From Stemphylium vesicarium (taxonomy: Eukaryota > Ascomycota > Dothideomycetes > Pleosporales > Pleosporaceae), in assembly GCA_004380135.1 (NCBI GenBank), contig QXCR01000209.1, forward strand, positions 1 to 40,744: a stretch of DNA of 40,744 nucleotides, read 5' to 3'. Both the position numbers and the translations under genes were made by a program. This document shows positions 11,124-21,367 of this stretch, piece by piece. Below the pieces are notes generated by a model. The model ran no database searches, was not told where the DNA came from, and was given only the letters and a program-made list of their open reading frames with translations. Every line of letters starts with the position of its first letter. Positions within the stretch are counted from its first letter, which is position 1.

Positions 11124-12999
11124 TCATCCATCTAATCCCTTCAACTGCGTAACAGGATCCCTACCAGGGACCCAATATCCAAAGCGCCACAAATCCTCAT
11201 CCTGCTCCTGGCTGGGGATAAACCTGACTCGTCGCTTGGACTTTTCTTGCTCCCTCTCTTCCTCCTTCGACGGCTCAGCGGCTGTGGTAAGCGGCGTGGA
11301 CATTGTAGTATCTATATTGATCTGAGATCTCATCAGTTATTAGGGGTTCACTGGATGAGGAGGATACTACGGGAGAGGAGGGAGGATGAGTAGTAGTAGT
11401 GGAAAGGTGGGCATACTGCTGCTGAGACTGATCGAGACCGGTGTCGGAGTAGATTGGCGTTTCGAAGTCGGTGGCGGCGTGGGAGAGGATGGTGGGGTCA
11501 ATGTCTGGGATTTGCGTTGAAGAGCCGTGTGAGGAGGATGTTTGTGAGGGTTGTTGTGGTTGCTGCTGGACGTTGCTGGCTTGTGGCGCAGCAGTACCAC
11601 TACTTCCCATCTGCTGTTCCGCACCGTCGACTTCGACAATCTTGTCTTCTTGTACTCTAACTTCGCGGTCCCGGAGGCGGCGCATGAGGCCGAGGAATTG
11701 TGAGTTTTGGAACTTTTCGCTCGTGTTGTCTGCAACACGCTCTAGCAGTCTGCCTGCTGTTGCGGCCATTTCGTCATCGTCATTGCCTTTGGGCTGTTCT
11801 TGCTTTTGCTCTTCATCGGGTTGTTGCTCCATGCGTTGGAGTGGCTCGGGCGTCCTCATGTAGCCTGCCGCTTCCAGGTCCTGCCATATTTGCTCTTGAC
11901 TCATGGGCACGCGTGTGCCGAGGGGATATTGCGACATGAGGCGCTCATTGATGGCTTTAATGAGCGCTTCGGCGCGAGTCTTTACTTGTAGAGGAGCGTC
12001 ACGGTTTACGATCCTCTGCAGTGAATCGACTATCCACTTTCCTTCGTTGGCGTCCTGGACCAAGGCGCCGTTTCTCTCCATCTGGGCCATGTTCTCGAGG
12101 TATGCGACGGCTTCTTCGGTTCGTCCTAGACCCGTCTCGCTCCAGACTTGGATGGCCGAGTATACAGCTAGATATCACAGTCAGCTACCGTGGCGAGTGT
12201 GACAGATACTACACACCTGGCCGCGTTTCTCGTATCCGTTGAAGAAGAGGATCCATCTCACCCGGCCGGTCCAAGTCCAGTGCTTCTTGCGCTGGCTGTA
12301 TGTGTGTCTCTTCTGCTTGGGCGTCTTCCATCATGTCTTGTTGCGCCTGCGCAAATGCTTGTTCAAAGGCGGCCTCGTCGAAAGCCGGGACGTCATCTTG
12401 CGCGCGCTGCTTCCCTTGTGCCGTCTCTGAGACTTGGGCATGCTGAAAACTTGGTGTTTGCATGTAGCTTTGTCCGCCGAAGCCGCCCATATTGTATCCC
12501 TGCATCCCCCCAAACGTATTCTGCTGTAGGGCAGGAGTCTGTGTGGCCGGCGCCTGCTGCTGCAAGAAGTCCTGGTGCCATGCCGCCGCCGCGTTCACCG
12601 CCTGGGGCCTTTGATGTTGGAATGCTTGTGGAGGCGGACTGCTGACATTCAGGCGCTGGAAGTCGGCAGCCCAGTCGGGGGCTTGGGGAGCTTGCGCAAA
12701 CTGCCGAGGAGGTTGTGCGAAGCGCGGAGCAAAGTGCTGGAAGTCCTGTGGCGGCGGTCCCAGTCGGCCAGCCTGGAAGGCCTCGAACTCGGAATCCAAG
12801 GCGCCAGCATTTGCACCTGGAGATGATCTAAAGCCCTGCACCGCTGTTAACCATTGTCTTCCAAACTTGACACGTGATTACTTACCTGCGCCGGTGAATG
12901 TCTGCCGACCAGTCGGTCCTGCTGCAGTGTCCGGTCGACGGTGCTGTGTTTCTGGAAGTTCTGGAGGGCATTCGAAGGCCCGCAAAGTGCGTCGGCCAT
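11124..12999 (-). CDS. PEX20: Peroxin 20, PTS2 co-receptor for peroxisomal matrix import
   Basis: Predicted 568-residue Pex20, the fungal co-receptor that works with Pex7 to bring PTS2 proteins to the peroxisomal docking complex. Exons on the minus strand are 12999-12886, 12835-12217, 12167-11352 and 11281-11124. The first two introns are 50 and 49 bp. The N-terminus, MADALCGPSNALQ, carries the conserved cysteine (residue 6) that is monoubiquitinated for receptor recycling in Pex5/Pex20 proteins. Two WxxxF peptides, WAADF (about 93) and WHQDF (about 124), match Pex14/Pex13-binding motifs. The middle is Gln/Pro/Ala-rich and disordered. A helical segment with WQDLEAAGY follows. The last intron (70 bp, 11282-11351, GTGAAC donor) is inferred. 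Without it the protein would end at a stop at 11275-11277 and lack the WRFGYWVPGRDP tail. The family call is strong; the 3' end is less certain. Confidence 0.85.
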
Positions 13000-13570
13000 G
13001 TTTAATCAAGAAGCAAAGGGGGTATCAACGCGTGCTAAAACAGAATGTAAGAGGAAAACTGCGAGTTGGGTTGCGGCCATGCATCATGTTCCGATGATCA
13101 AAAGCCGAGGCTCGCTGAAGCGGACCGAACTCGCCCCACGCAGTCTGCCGTCAGATGTCATCAGCGGCTCCGACATGCGCACGTGCTCATCCCTTATGCA
13201 CCGCATCGCGCCGCCATGACGGGGGATGCATCGCGACATCGTGAATGAATTTACTACAGTATCAATACACCACGCTAGATTCACGATCCCTTGCCCCTGA
13301 TTATCAGCACGAAGCAGCTGTGGTGGTCAGCCCCGGTGAAGAGCCGAGTCGCACAGCCATGCCATCACATTCACTTGGATACAACATATTGAAAGCGGGA
13401 GATTGCGCATGTCATATTCACATACGTCATTGATATCAAAAGCCTACGCGTATGCCCAGGGAAAAAGCGGCTGCGTGAAAGGAAGAAAAGAAAAGAAAGC
13501 GCAAGATATCGTATGATTCGACACAAAAGCATCCAAATGAAAAACAAGACACAGCAACAACCCACAACGC
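13000..13570. other. Intergenic region upstream of PEX20
   Basis: This 571-bp spacer contains the PEX20 promoter and the 3' end of the coiled-coil gene. No gene, RNA gene or repeat was recognised. Confidence 0.5.
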
Positions 13571-15845
13571 CTATCTTAGAAACACATCACTGAAGCCCAC
13601 AGTAGACCTGCTCGACCCGCCCACACCAACCATGCTTCTAGACCGGGACCTCGACTTCTTGCGCACAAACGCATATTCCTTCTTACCCCTGCGGTCGCGG
13701 CCCTCGGGCTCGATGAAGAACTTGGCACCGTGGTGGGAACGCAAGCGGCGCGTGTGCTCGAAGAGAATGTCGGTCTCGTGTTGTGACATCTCGCGCAGCA
13801 CGATGATGTAGTCTGGATTATGCTGGGACCGGGTTAGTCAAAACTCGAGCTATGGGGGTGCAGGGAGCCATGCGCAGACTTACTGCATCATATTCGTAAG
13901 GGATGTCGTAGTAGTGTAGTGTTTCGACGTCGAGGTAACTGGTGTGGACTTTGGCGTATGTAGGCGTAGGCGCGATTGGAGGATGGCGGTGCTGAGGAGG
14001 AGGTGTATAAGGGATGGGGTGGTTTGGCAGAGCACCTGGATGAAGCTCTCGCTGCTTCTCGGGATTGATAAGCACTTGGATCTGGTTGTCCTGGAAGCCG
14101 AACTGGGAGAGCCTGTTGCGCATCTCCTCTTCAAGCTTCTTCTCCTGCTTCTCCTTCTCCTCCTTCTCTTGTTCCTCCTTCTGTTTCTGCTTTCGCGTAA
14201 AGTCCTCGTACTCCTGCTTCTCCTTCCTCTTCCTCTCTTCTTCCTCGAGCTTGAGCTTTAGAATCATCTCCTCTCTTGCCTTCTTCTCCCTGTCAGCGTC
14301 CAGGACTTTCTTGCGCTCATATTCATAAATGATACGGTCACGCTCTGCCTGGGCTGCTGCCTCTTCTTGGGCCTTCTTCTTGTTGTAATCGTCAACGGCA
14401 CGTTGCTGTGCCTCCTTGGCCTCCCTTGCTAGTTTGGCCATCTTGGCCTCATTCTCGGCAATGATGTGCTTACGCTCTACTTCCCTGGCTTGCTCCTGAA
14501 GTTCGCGTTCGCGTGCCTGCTTTTCCATCTGAGCGGTGTTCTCTGCGATGATGCGCTTACGCTCTGCTTCCTTGGCTTGTTCCGCGAGTTCGCGTTCTCG
14601 TGCCTGCTTTTCCATCCTGGCCGTGTTCTCAGCGACGATGCGCTGGCGCTCCTCTTCATCCCGCTTCTTCTTTCTCTCCACGTCAGCTAGGATCCTTTCG
14701 CGCTGTTCCTCTGCCTCGCGCTGCTCTCTTGCCTGCTTGAGCCGGCTTTCCTGGAGAAGCTGCCTGTGTTCTTCTTCCTGCTCTCGCCTCTCCTTTTCCA
14801 GGTCGGCCAAAATCTTGTCGCGCCGCTCCGCCTCCTCCCTCTGCTCTCGACTCATCTTAGCTCTATTCTCGGCAATGATAGCAGCACGTTTCCTTTCCTC
14901 TTCCATCTCACGTCGCTCGCGGTCGCGCTCTTCTCGTACCTGCTTCAGTTCAGCGTCGCGACGCCAATTTTCTTCCAGTCGCCGTAAGTTTGCTTCCTCG
15001 CGTTCACGCTCCCTTCTATCGGCGATGAAATCAAGCTGCACCCTGCGCTCTGCCAATTCCTCACGCTGTCTCATCTCATCCTCTTGGTGTTCTCTTTCGA
15101 GCTTCTCCTCGGCAGCTCTCCGTCGCTGTTCTGAGAGGGCCAGCTTCACTTTGTCCTCGTGGCTGCGATCGGGTGAGTGATGGTGGTGTTGGTGGTGGAA
15201 TCGCTCAAGCCGCTCTCTCTCTCGTTCGTTTTCAAAATCTTTGAGACGCTGCTCGGCCAGAGTCAATTTAATTTGGGCTGAATAATCGCGTTCGGGCGAG
15301 TGATGGTGCTCGTACCGCACCCTCTCCCGTTCATTCTCAAGGTCCCTGACACGCTGCTCAGCCAGCGTGAGTTTAACCTGGGCTGAATAATCGTGTTCGG
15401 GCGAATGATGATGCTCGTGTCTGGAGCGAGAGCGGGAGCGGGAACGTTCTTTGGCCAGATCCGCCCTCAGGCGAACGATATCGTCATGAAGCTCGTAAGC
15501 ACCAGGCATGTCGCGCTTTGCTTCCTGTCGACCGCGCGGACTGGCATCCTGGCCCTTTTGCTCAGTGCGCACATGTGGACTGCTGTCAGTCTCCATGTGA
15601 GAGGTATTGACGATGGTCACGTTTGGAACTGGCGCGTGACCTGTTGAGCGAGTTCGGTGGAGGCCACTCGTGTAGTGTACTTGCGGGGTGAGGAATTCAC
15701 TTGTATGACGACCATAGTCGGGTCGAAGTGCATCGTCGTCTCGAGCTCTTCCTGGGGCTTGGACATGGCGAGTGGTGGCCTTGACGTGGTCTCTCCTGCT
15801 GTACCACTCATCGTCTTCGTAATCCCAGGCGCCTGGTAGCGGCAT
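13571..15845 (-). CDS. Long coiled-coil protein with conserved C-terminal domain (DUF8035-like)
   Basis: Predicted 737-residue protein of unknown function. Exons on the minus strand are 15845-13884 and 13822-13571, with a 61-bp intron (GTAAGT..CAG). The chosen start gives MPLPGAWDYEDDEWYSRRD. An upstream in-frame ATG at 15893 would add 16 residues that look untranslated. Residues of about 143-245 hold three His-rich repeats of the form HHHSPExDYSAQxKLTLAEQR. Residues of about 245-590 form one continuous, highly charged coiled coil rich in Glu, Arg, Lys and Gln, with internal repeats of the type RIIAENTAQMEKQARERE. The C-terminal 110 residues are different in kind: a Y-rich segment (LDVETLHYYDIPYEYD), then IIVLREMSQHETDILFEHTRRL, then a basic RS-rich tail. 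From memory, this end resembles the DUF8035 domain of fungal coiled-coil proteins. A structural or scaffold role is a guess from composition. Confidence 0.75.
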
Positions 15846-16919
15846 GATGATGATGGGTGTGAGGGTGCAGGATAGGTTGTAGTAAGGAGACAAGATTTGT
15901 CAAATATTGGGAACAAAGGGCTGCAGTGCTCAAAAAGGAGTAGCAATCAGTGCAAAACCGCCTGTGTCTTGTCTTAGTTGCGGCGTGAACAGCGCAGAGC
16001 GGGGTGGACGATGATCTGACGCTGAGTGGCGGCACAGCAGCAAGTCTGACAGTGCAGAGAAGCGAGGTAACGTAAGAAAGCAGAAAGGAATCAGCTCGAA
16101 AGTGCGGCAGCAGAGAATTTGAGAGAATCCGCCCTGGTGTCACATTTGGGGGCTGAAATGCTCCTACGATGCAGCTAGTCATCAGGCAGCTGCCGCCAGG
16201 GCTGAGAGGCCGGGATATCAGGCGCTGGTCTGCTGAACACCGATTAGCCTGTGGACCATAGCCATTTGCTGGCCGCCGTGTCAGTGGCCATACGCCCCCC
16301 CCAAACTATAGTATGCATCTCAAAAAGGCTGTGATGGAGCGTTATGCGTTAGTTTCGACGTCTCTACCGTGCAGCCTCGGTGCGTAGACGCGCGAGAAAG
16401 CCGTGGTTTGGTGGGGCACATGTAGAAGCGTGACGCTAACGAACCTCTTTCTTCTTTCAGCCGCGGGGGCGGAAACTCTGTTACAAGCTGTCAGCCTCAC
16501 CACCGCTACCACCTGTCCGAACGTTGCGCGAACAGCTGATCGGTTGGATGGTATCGCTCTGTGTACTCTCACTTTGCCAGAGTGCTCCCGTCTTGCGCGT
16601 TTCAGGGCACATGTCCAGGTTGGGAAGCGCCTCATGAAACAGCAAGGTGAGCGCGTGCGACGCACTCCGGTGTTGTGACGATAGCGACATCGGCTAGTGC
16701 CCAGGCGCCCAAGTCGGTGGTAATGCTACTATTAACTTGTTGCTCAGCCGCACCCGTCTAGTCAAGGATGGCGGGACGAGATGCCAAGCTCGTGGGTCGC
16801 TGCAGCAGACGTAAAAGATGCGAGGTTTGATACAAGCCTGAAGCTAATAGAGCGTAGAGGTATCTAGAACATGTCGACACCCGTTAACGCCGCCCATGCA
16901 TTTATCGTACAATATGCAA
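15846..16919. other. Intergenic region between coiled-coil gene and HEM25
   Basis: About 1.07 kb containing the promoter of the coiled-coil gene and the 3' region of HEM25. A plus-strand frame of about 90 residues (16403-16678) shows no recognisable domain and overlaps opposing frames. I do not call it a gene. Confidence 0.5.
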
Positions 16920-17945
16920 TCATATCTTATCCTCAACCACTTCCTTCAAGGTCTCAGCACGTCGGATGAGCTCTTCATAAAGGGTCCAGGCGAGCGCACT
17001 GCTCATTGCTTTCCTTGCAATCCTTATACCCAGCCCATCAAACAAGCTCCGCATACCTTCCTCGGCAAGCATCTTCTTGCTTGCTTGTACCATGTTTCCG
17101 TATTGGTGGGGCATAAGCTGTATGCGCGTCTTGATTGCGTCGAAAGGGTTCGTGATTGTGGTTCCCAGCCCAGCTGCGGTGACACCCGAGACGAAGTTGA
17201 TGCCGGCCGAAGTGCTGGTGGAGAGTTTGGTGGCTGTGCCCGATGTCTCCTCAATCTTGGTTGCTAGACTGGAGAGCTTCCTCTTGGACTGCTCGTAGAA
17301 TAGAACATATAGGCCCGCATAGGGTGCGTCGCGAACAGCCGTTGCGCCAAAACCAGCAAAGAAGCCCTTGAGGCCCTCTGTGCGAAATATGTCTCTGGAA
17401 GCGGAGAAGAGAGAGTTGTACGCATACAGGTTGCTCTCATACCGCACCTTCAGCACAGTAATGGGCATCATGATGAAGCCCGCCCATGTTCGCGCAAATG
17501 CGCCTGTCGCCAGATTTGCCGTGTTGCTCAACTTTGGGAGAGAACTCGAATGCTCTCCCTTTAGCCCCGCATCCGCTTTCCCCGCTGCAACCAGACTCGC
17601 CTTGTGTCGCAACGCATTGAGGCTGGAAAAGTAAATGGCAGATCCAAAACCTGTCCGTAGTGTGCTCGGTAATGTGCCCCGCCAGAACTGTCGTATTGGG
17701 TTTGGTCCGCTTGCTATAGACTGAATAGTTCCAAAGAGCGTGCTCGAGCGGGATTGTTGGACGCGCGTCTTGAGGAGGTCGGCGGGCTGGAGGAGAACTG
17801 CGGACAAGATGCCCGAGTTTAAGCCGGCGAAGAAGTGAACTGGGGGGCGTTAGTAAGTAAGGCTCTGGTACATTCAACGGCAGTCGCGTCCAGTGCGCCT
17901 TCTGCACTTACAATAAGACGACGGGCGCTTTCCGCCATCTGACAT
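16920..17945 (-). CDS. HEM25: Mitochondrial glycine carrier Hem25 (SLC25A38 family)
   Basis: Predicted 317-residue mitochondrial carrier. It is expected in the inner mitochondrial membrane, importing glycine for 5-aminolevulinate and haem synthesis; the yeast protein has also been linked to isopentenyl pyrophosphate import. Exon 1 (17945-17912) encodes only 11 residues plus one base. Exon 2 is 17839-16920. The 72-bp intron has a GTAAGT donor, a CTAAC branch site and a CAG acceptor. The start at 17945 is required to keep frame: the alternative ATG at 17939 is out of frame with HFFAGLNSG. The three carrier signatures are PADLLKTR (about residue 30), PITVLKVR (about 137) and PFDAIKTR (about 243), each opening one repeat. 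The AVLLQPADLLKTRVQQ segment and the overall length match SLC25A38 rather than other carriers. Confidence 0.88.
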
Positions 17946-19233
17946 TGCCGCGCCGTCGAGAGTTCAATTGCTATATGAAGAGTATATAGACTGCAATACG
18001 CATCTTTACAACAGTCCTGGGAGACTGGAGGTGAATGTTGGCTTAATGCGGGCTGGAATTGAATCGACCGACTTTGGTCGCGAAAAAGTGCATGACGTTT
18101 TGACGGTTGACGGTTGACGATAGGCTCCGAGCGCCGGGGGGTCGGTACGCCGAGGCACCACTGCGGCCTCACCCCCCACGACGCGAGCGTTATCGTCGTC
18201 TTTCCGCGACATGTAGCTGGCTGCTCCCGTGCAGCCGCGCCCAGTAGGTAAACCGGACACAATATCCGCTTCACGTGCTCGCCTCGACCATGACTTCCCT
18301 CTCCCCGCGCATCCCTGGCGAGTCGGTCCGCATGCAATGTCTTGGGCAACAGCCAAGCGCGTCGTGAGTGCCCTAGTCTCGAAGCGAGCACACGCCTGGA
18401 CGCCAGTGTTGGCTTGGGCACCAGGCTGGGATAGCCCACGCTGCCTCTGACCCTCTACGTCACTTTCAATCCTCAACGCATGTCATGTCTCCTTGCGCTG
18501 CTGCACCAGGCACTGAAAGAGAGACCCTGGTTTTCCTTTCCAGGGCCGTGATAGATATGTGGGCTCATCTAGACCTTGGACCCTATATCGGTGCTCCAAC
18601 ACTATGGCGCTAGCCGTGTGAATCTGGGGTTCAGCGTGGCTGAATCCAGACTGCCAGCCAAGAGCACCACGCCTTCTTGGCTCCGTCCCGCTGTCAAGTA
18701 CTTCGTGGAACAATGGAAGAACAGAATCTTAGGGCGGCAGACTCCCTATAGTCTTTCCAACCGTTGTTGAGTACTGTGTCCAGGGATCAGGTGAAACAAG
18801 GGACATGGTTCATGCTTTTGACCGCCACGAACATCCTTTCTACATGACATGACAGCACAGCACTAAACACCCTATGCGCCCAAAGCCTACCTTCATCACA
18901 ACTGCTTCATGGGACACCCTGAGTAGCGTCAGCGAGCTTTAACAGACAGGATGCGCTCAAAGCAAAAGGTAAGCAGCATATAGTCTCAATATCAAGCTGC
19001 ACTCAGCCTCCATTTCCAAGCAAATCCTCTCTCCACCTTCCCTTATCACCATCTCGGTGCATGCCGAGCAAATCCCGCATTCCTTGGCGCACCCTCCCCG
19101 GCAAAACATCTCCTAGCTCAGACTACCCCGAAAACCGCGTGCCTGGACCTGGGGGAATCGATAATACCCGCTCTTTCTCTCTTAAGCCTCGTGGTCCCTG
19201 CATTGCTGATCCTGTTGTACCTTTACAGCAAAA
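17946..19233. other. Divergent intergenic region between HEM25 and the arrestin-domain gene
   Basis: About 1.29 kb with no supported gene. It contains two divergent promoters. Open frames on the minus strand up to about 200 residues (17819-18439) overlap HEM25 exon 1 in another frame and lack domains. A CTTTACAG just before the arrestin ATG could be the acceptor of a 5' UTR intron. Confidence 0.5.
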
Positions 19234-20613
19234 ATGACGGTCCCCGCACTAAGAGTTATAGTCGATGGCGACAGCAACAAGATCTATCGGGGAGGAGACA
19301 AGGTCACTGGCAAGGTTTGGTTGGTAGTGGAAGAGCAGGAGCAGATTGAGTCGCTAAAGTGGGTCTTTGCTGGCAGCTGTATCACCAAGACGTCCAGACC
19401 TTCGCATCCGAATGCCAATACCGACATCGCTTCTTCAAGACGAGACTACGAGGAGAAAATTCGCCTCTTCAACCGCGAGAAAAAGCTCGTGTCAGATTGC
19501 AAGCTTGGGCCAAACAAATACTCATGGCCTTTTGAGTTCTTCTTCCCAGCATCTACCGAGCCGCAGTACAAACGAGCGGTACACGGCGCCAACTACCTAA
19601 GAGAACCACATCCACTTCCACCATCCTTCCAATTCAAGACAAACTCTCCCGGAGGTACAGCCTATGTATCATATTTCGTCCAGGCACGACTCATTCTGAG
19701 CGGCTCGACCGAGACGAAGAGATGCAAATGCACATTGCGCTATCATCCAACGCCACCAACAGGTACATCACAGCGGGCTAGATTGACCTCGTCCGTACTA
19801 TACGGCCAAGTCTGGAAGCCAGTCAGAGACAAGGACGAATCTCGGGTTAAAAACGTGTTCTCTGGAGTATCCATGAACTCGACGCCTCGAATCGTGCCAA
19901 CACTCCTCCATCCGAGCTCCGTCGCCCCAGGGCAACAGATACCACTATCACTTAACCTACTCAACGCACGCGACCCCTCCAACCACGCAGAACGAAGATG
20001 CACAATCGACACCCTATCCGTCACCATATCCACCTACTCCACCACCATGTGCGGCAACTCAACAACCTACCCGGAAGACCAAGTCTCCAAGCACATAACC
20101 TGCATAGCGCGCAGCGACCTCAACAAACCCATTCCGTTCAGCAAAACAACATCGCTAACTTCAAACTTCCGCCTCATCGACGACATGGAATGCATACCCA
20201 CGTTCAAAACCTACACCATCACCCGCCGCTACACACTCAGCATATCCATTGGCATCAAATACAACGACCAGCACTTTACCATCCGCTCAACCACGCCCCT
20301 GGAGATCCTACCCCGTCTGCCCCGCGACTTGCTGCTGCCGCTGCAGCTGGAGGATGGAGAGGATTTTGAGCCGCTGCCGATGTATAGGCCAAGAGAGCCG
20401 TCGAGAGAATTCGCCCCCGATTACGAGTCTATATATAATGCACTGTCTAGAACGCCGTCGAGCGAGCATTCTGCGCTTTCGGTAGCGGGGTCGAGGAGTT
20501 CGAGTGTGTTTTCTGGGGCGGAGACTGGAGGTGAAGTTTCCGGGGCGAGTACGCTGGCGAGTACACCGGATGAGGAGATTGAGCAGTTGAGATTTGAGAG
20601 GGTGGCTGTTTAA
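19234..20613 (+). CDS. Arrestin-domain (ART-like) protein
   Basis: Predicted 459-residue single-exon protein with an arrestin N-like fold. In fungi, such proteins (ART/alpha-arrestins) recruit a Rsp5-type ubiquitin ligase to plasma-membrane transporters and trigger endocytosis. The N-terminal half begins with a beta-rich segment (LRVIVDGDSNKIYRGGDKVTGKV) typical of arrestin strand pairs. It continues with the YSWPFEFFFPAS segment that matches the 'fxfpf..lP' strand of fungal arrestins. The C-terminal arrestin-like strands run to about residue 370. A LPMYRP sequence near the end of the fold (about 390) is a possible PY-like ligase-binding motif. The tail is Ser-rich and acidic. The start is the first ATG after a CAAAA context. 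Its neighbours give no functional clue. Confidence 0.75.
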   Translation: MTVPALRVIVDGDSNKIYRGGDKVTGKVWLVVEEQEQIESLKWVFAGSCITKTSRPSHPNANTDIASSRRDYEEKIRLFNREKKLVSDCKLGPNKYSWPFEFFFPASTEPQYKRAVHGANYLREPHPLPPSFQFKTNSPGGTAYVSYFVQARLILSGSTETKRCKCTLRYHPTPPTGTSQRARLTSSVLYGQVWKPVRDKDESRVKNVFSGVSMNSTPRIVPTLLHPSSVAPGQQIPLSLNLLNARDPSNHAERRCTIDTLSVTISTYSTTMCGNSTTYPEDQVSKHITCIARSDLNKPIPFSKTTSLTSNFRLIDDMECIPTFKTYTITRRYTLSISIGIKYNDQHFTIRSTTPLEILPRLPRDLLLPLQLEDGEDFEPLPMYRPREPSREFAPDYESIYNALSRTPSSEHSALSVAGSRSSSVFSGAETGGEVSGASTLASTPDEEIEQLRFERVAV

Positions 20614-21367
20614 CTTGGAAGAGGAAGTTATGTGGAGTTCTGCGTTGTGATTAGACGAGATGATTAGACAGAAGGTGGGCGATTATGATGCTTTCCTTTC
20701 CCGAATTCTGTTTCGAGAAGCTCTTTGGATTTTATGTTTTGTACGAGGGAGGAGTGAGCAAGCTTCAGGGAGTATTCAAGTCTATCAAACCCCCCGCCTA
20801 GATTATCCACCCAAGTTTTCTATATTCACGCTCACGACCAATGGTTATACGGTCTCTACATCCCCACGCCATACCATAATTCTCTATACACTCACGGCTC
20901 TCCTCATCAACCCCCCTGTTGAACCCTCTGCTCCCCTTAAAGCCATCTCAGCACTTGAAATCAAACTTCCCTTCCCTTCCCACCATCATCGCCCACTCTA
21001 TTTCGCAAAAAGTAACCAAACAACACCGCATCAACATCACCAATACTGCTTCCTCTGGCCAAAATTGCAACCAGCTATCCCATGTCATGACGTGCACATC
21101 CCCAGCTCCTCGCAAAAAAAAAATGAAATCACATACAACAGCGGGGATTCGCCAGTGGTCACCCACCTGACTACTGATCCGCCGGTCGAAGGCTTAACGT
21201 ACGGAGAGCGAACGGGATCCAGTGCTGTCCTTCGCCAGTGGTCGTATGTGGAAGAATTCGCAGCATAGATATCATATATAGTAGGTACCGTGAAATAGCC
21301 GCGCTAGGGCGTAGACACCCGACCCACTCAACCAACTCGCTTCTCCACCTCCCACCCCCGGCACCGT
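20614..21367. other. Convergent intergenic region between arrestin and protease genes
   Basis: About 750 bp between two convergent stop codons. A 202-residue open frame (20660-21268, +) starts 46 bp after the arrestin stop, but it is rich in Pro, Thr, His and Ser without domain or signal. It is more likely 3' untranslated sequence. Confidence 0.5.

Noticed and set aside
17819..18439. 206-residue minus-strand frame upstream of HEM25
   Set aside because: It overlaps HEM25 exon 1 and its intron in a different frame and has no domain; the carrier reading is clear.
20660..21268. 202-residue frame after the arrestin gene
   Set aside because: No domain or signal; low-complexity Pro/His/Thr composition; position fits a 3' untranslated region.
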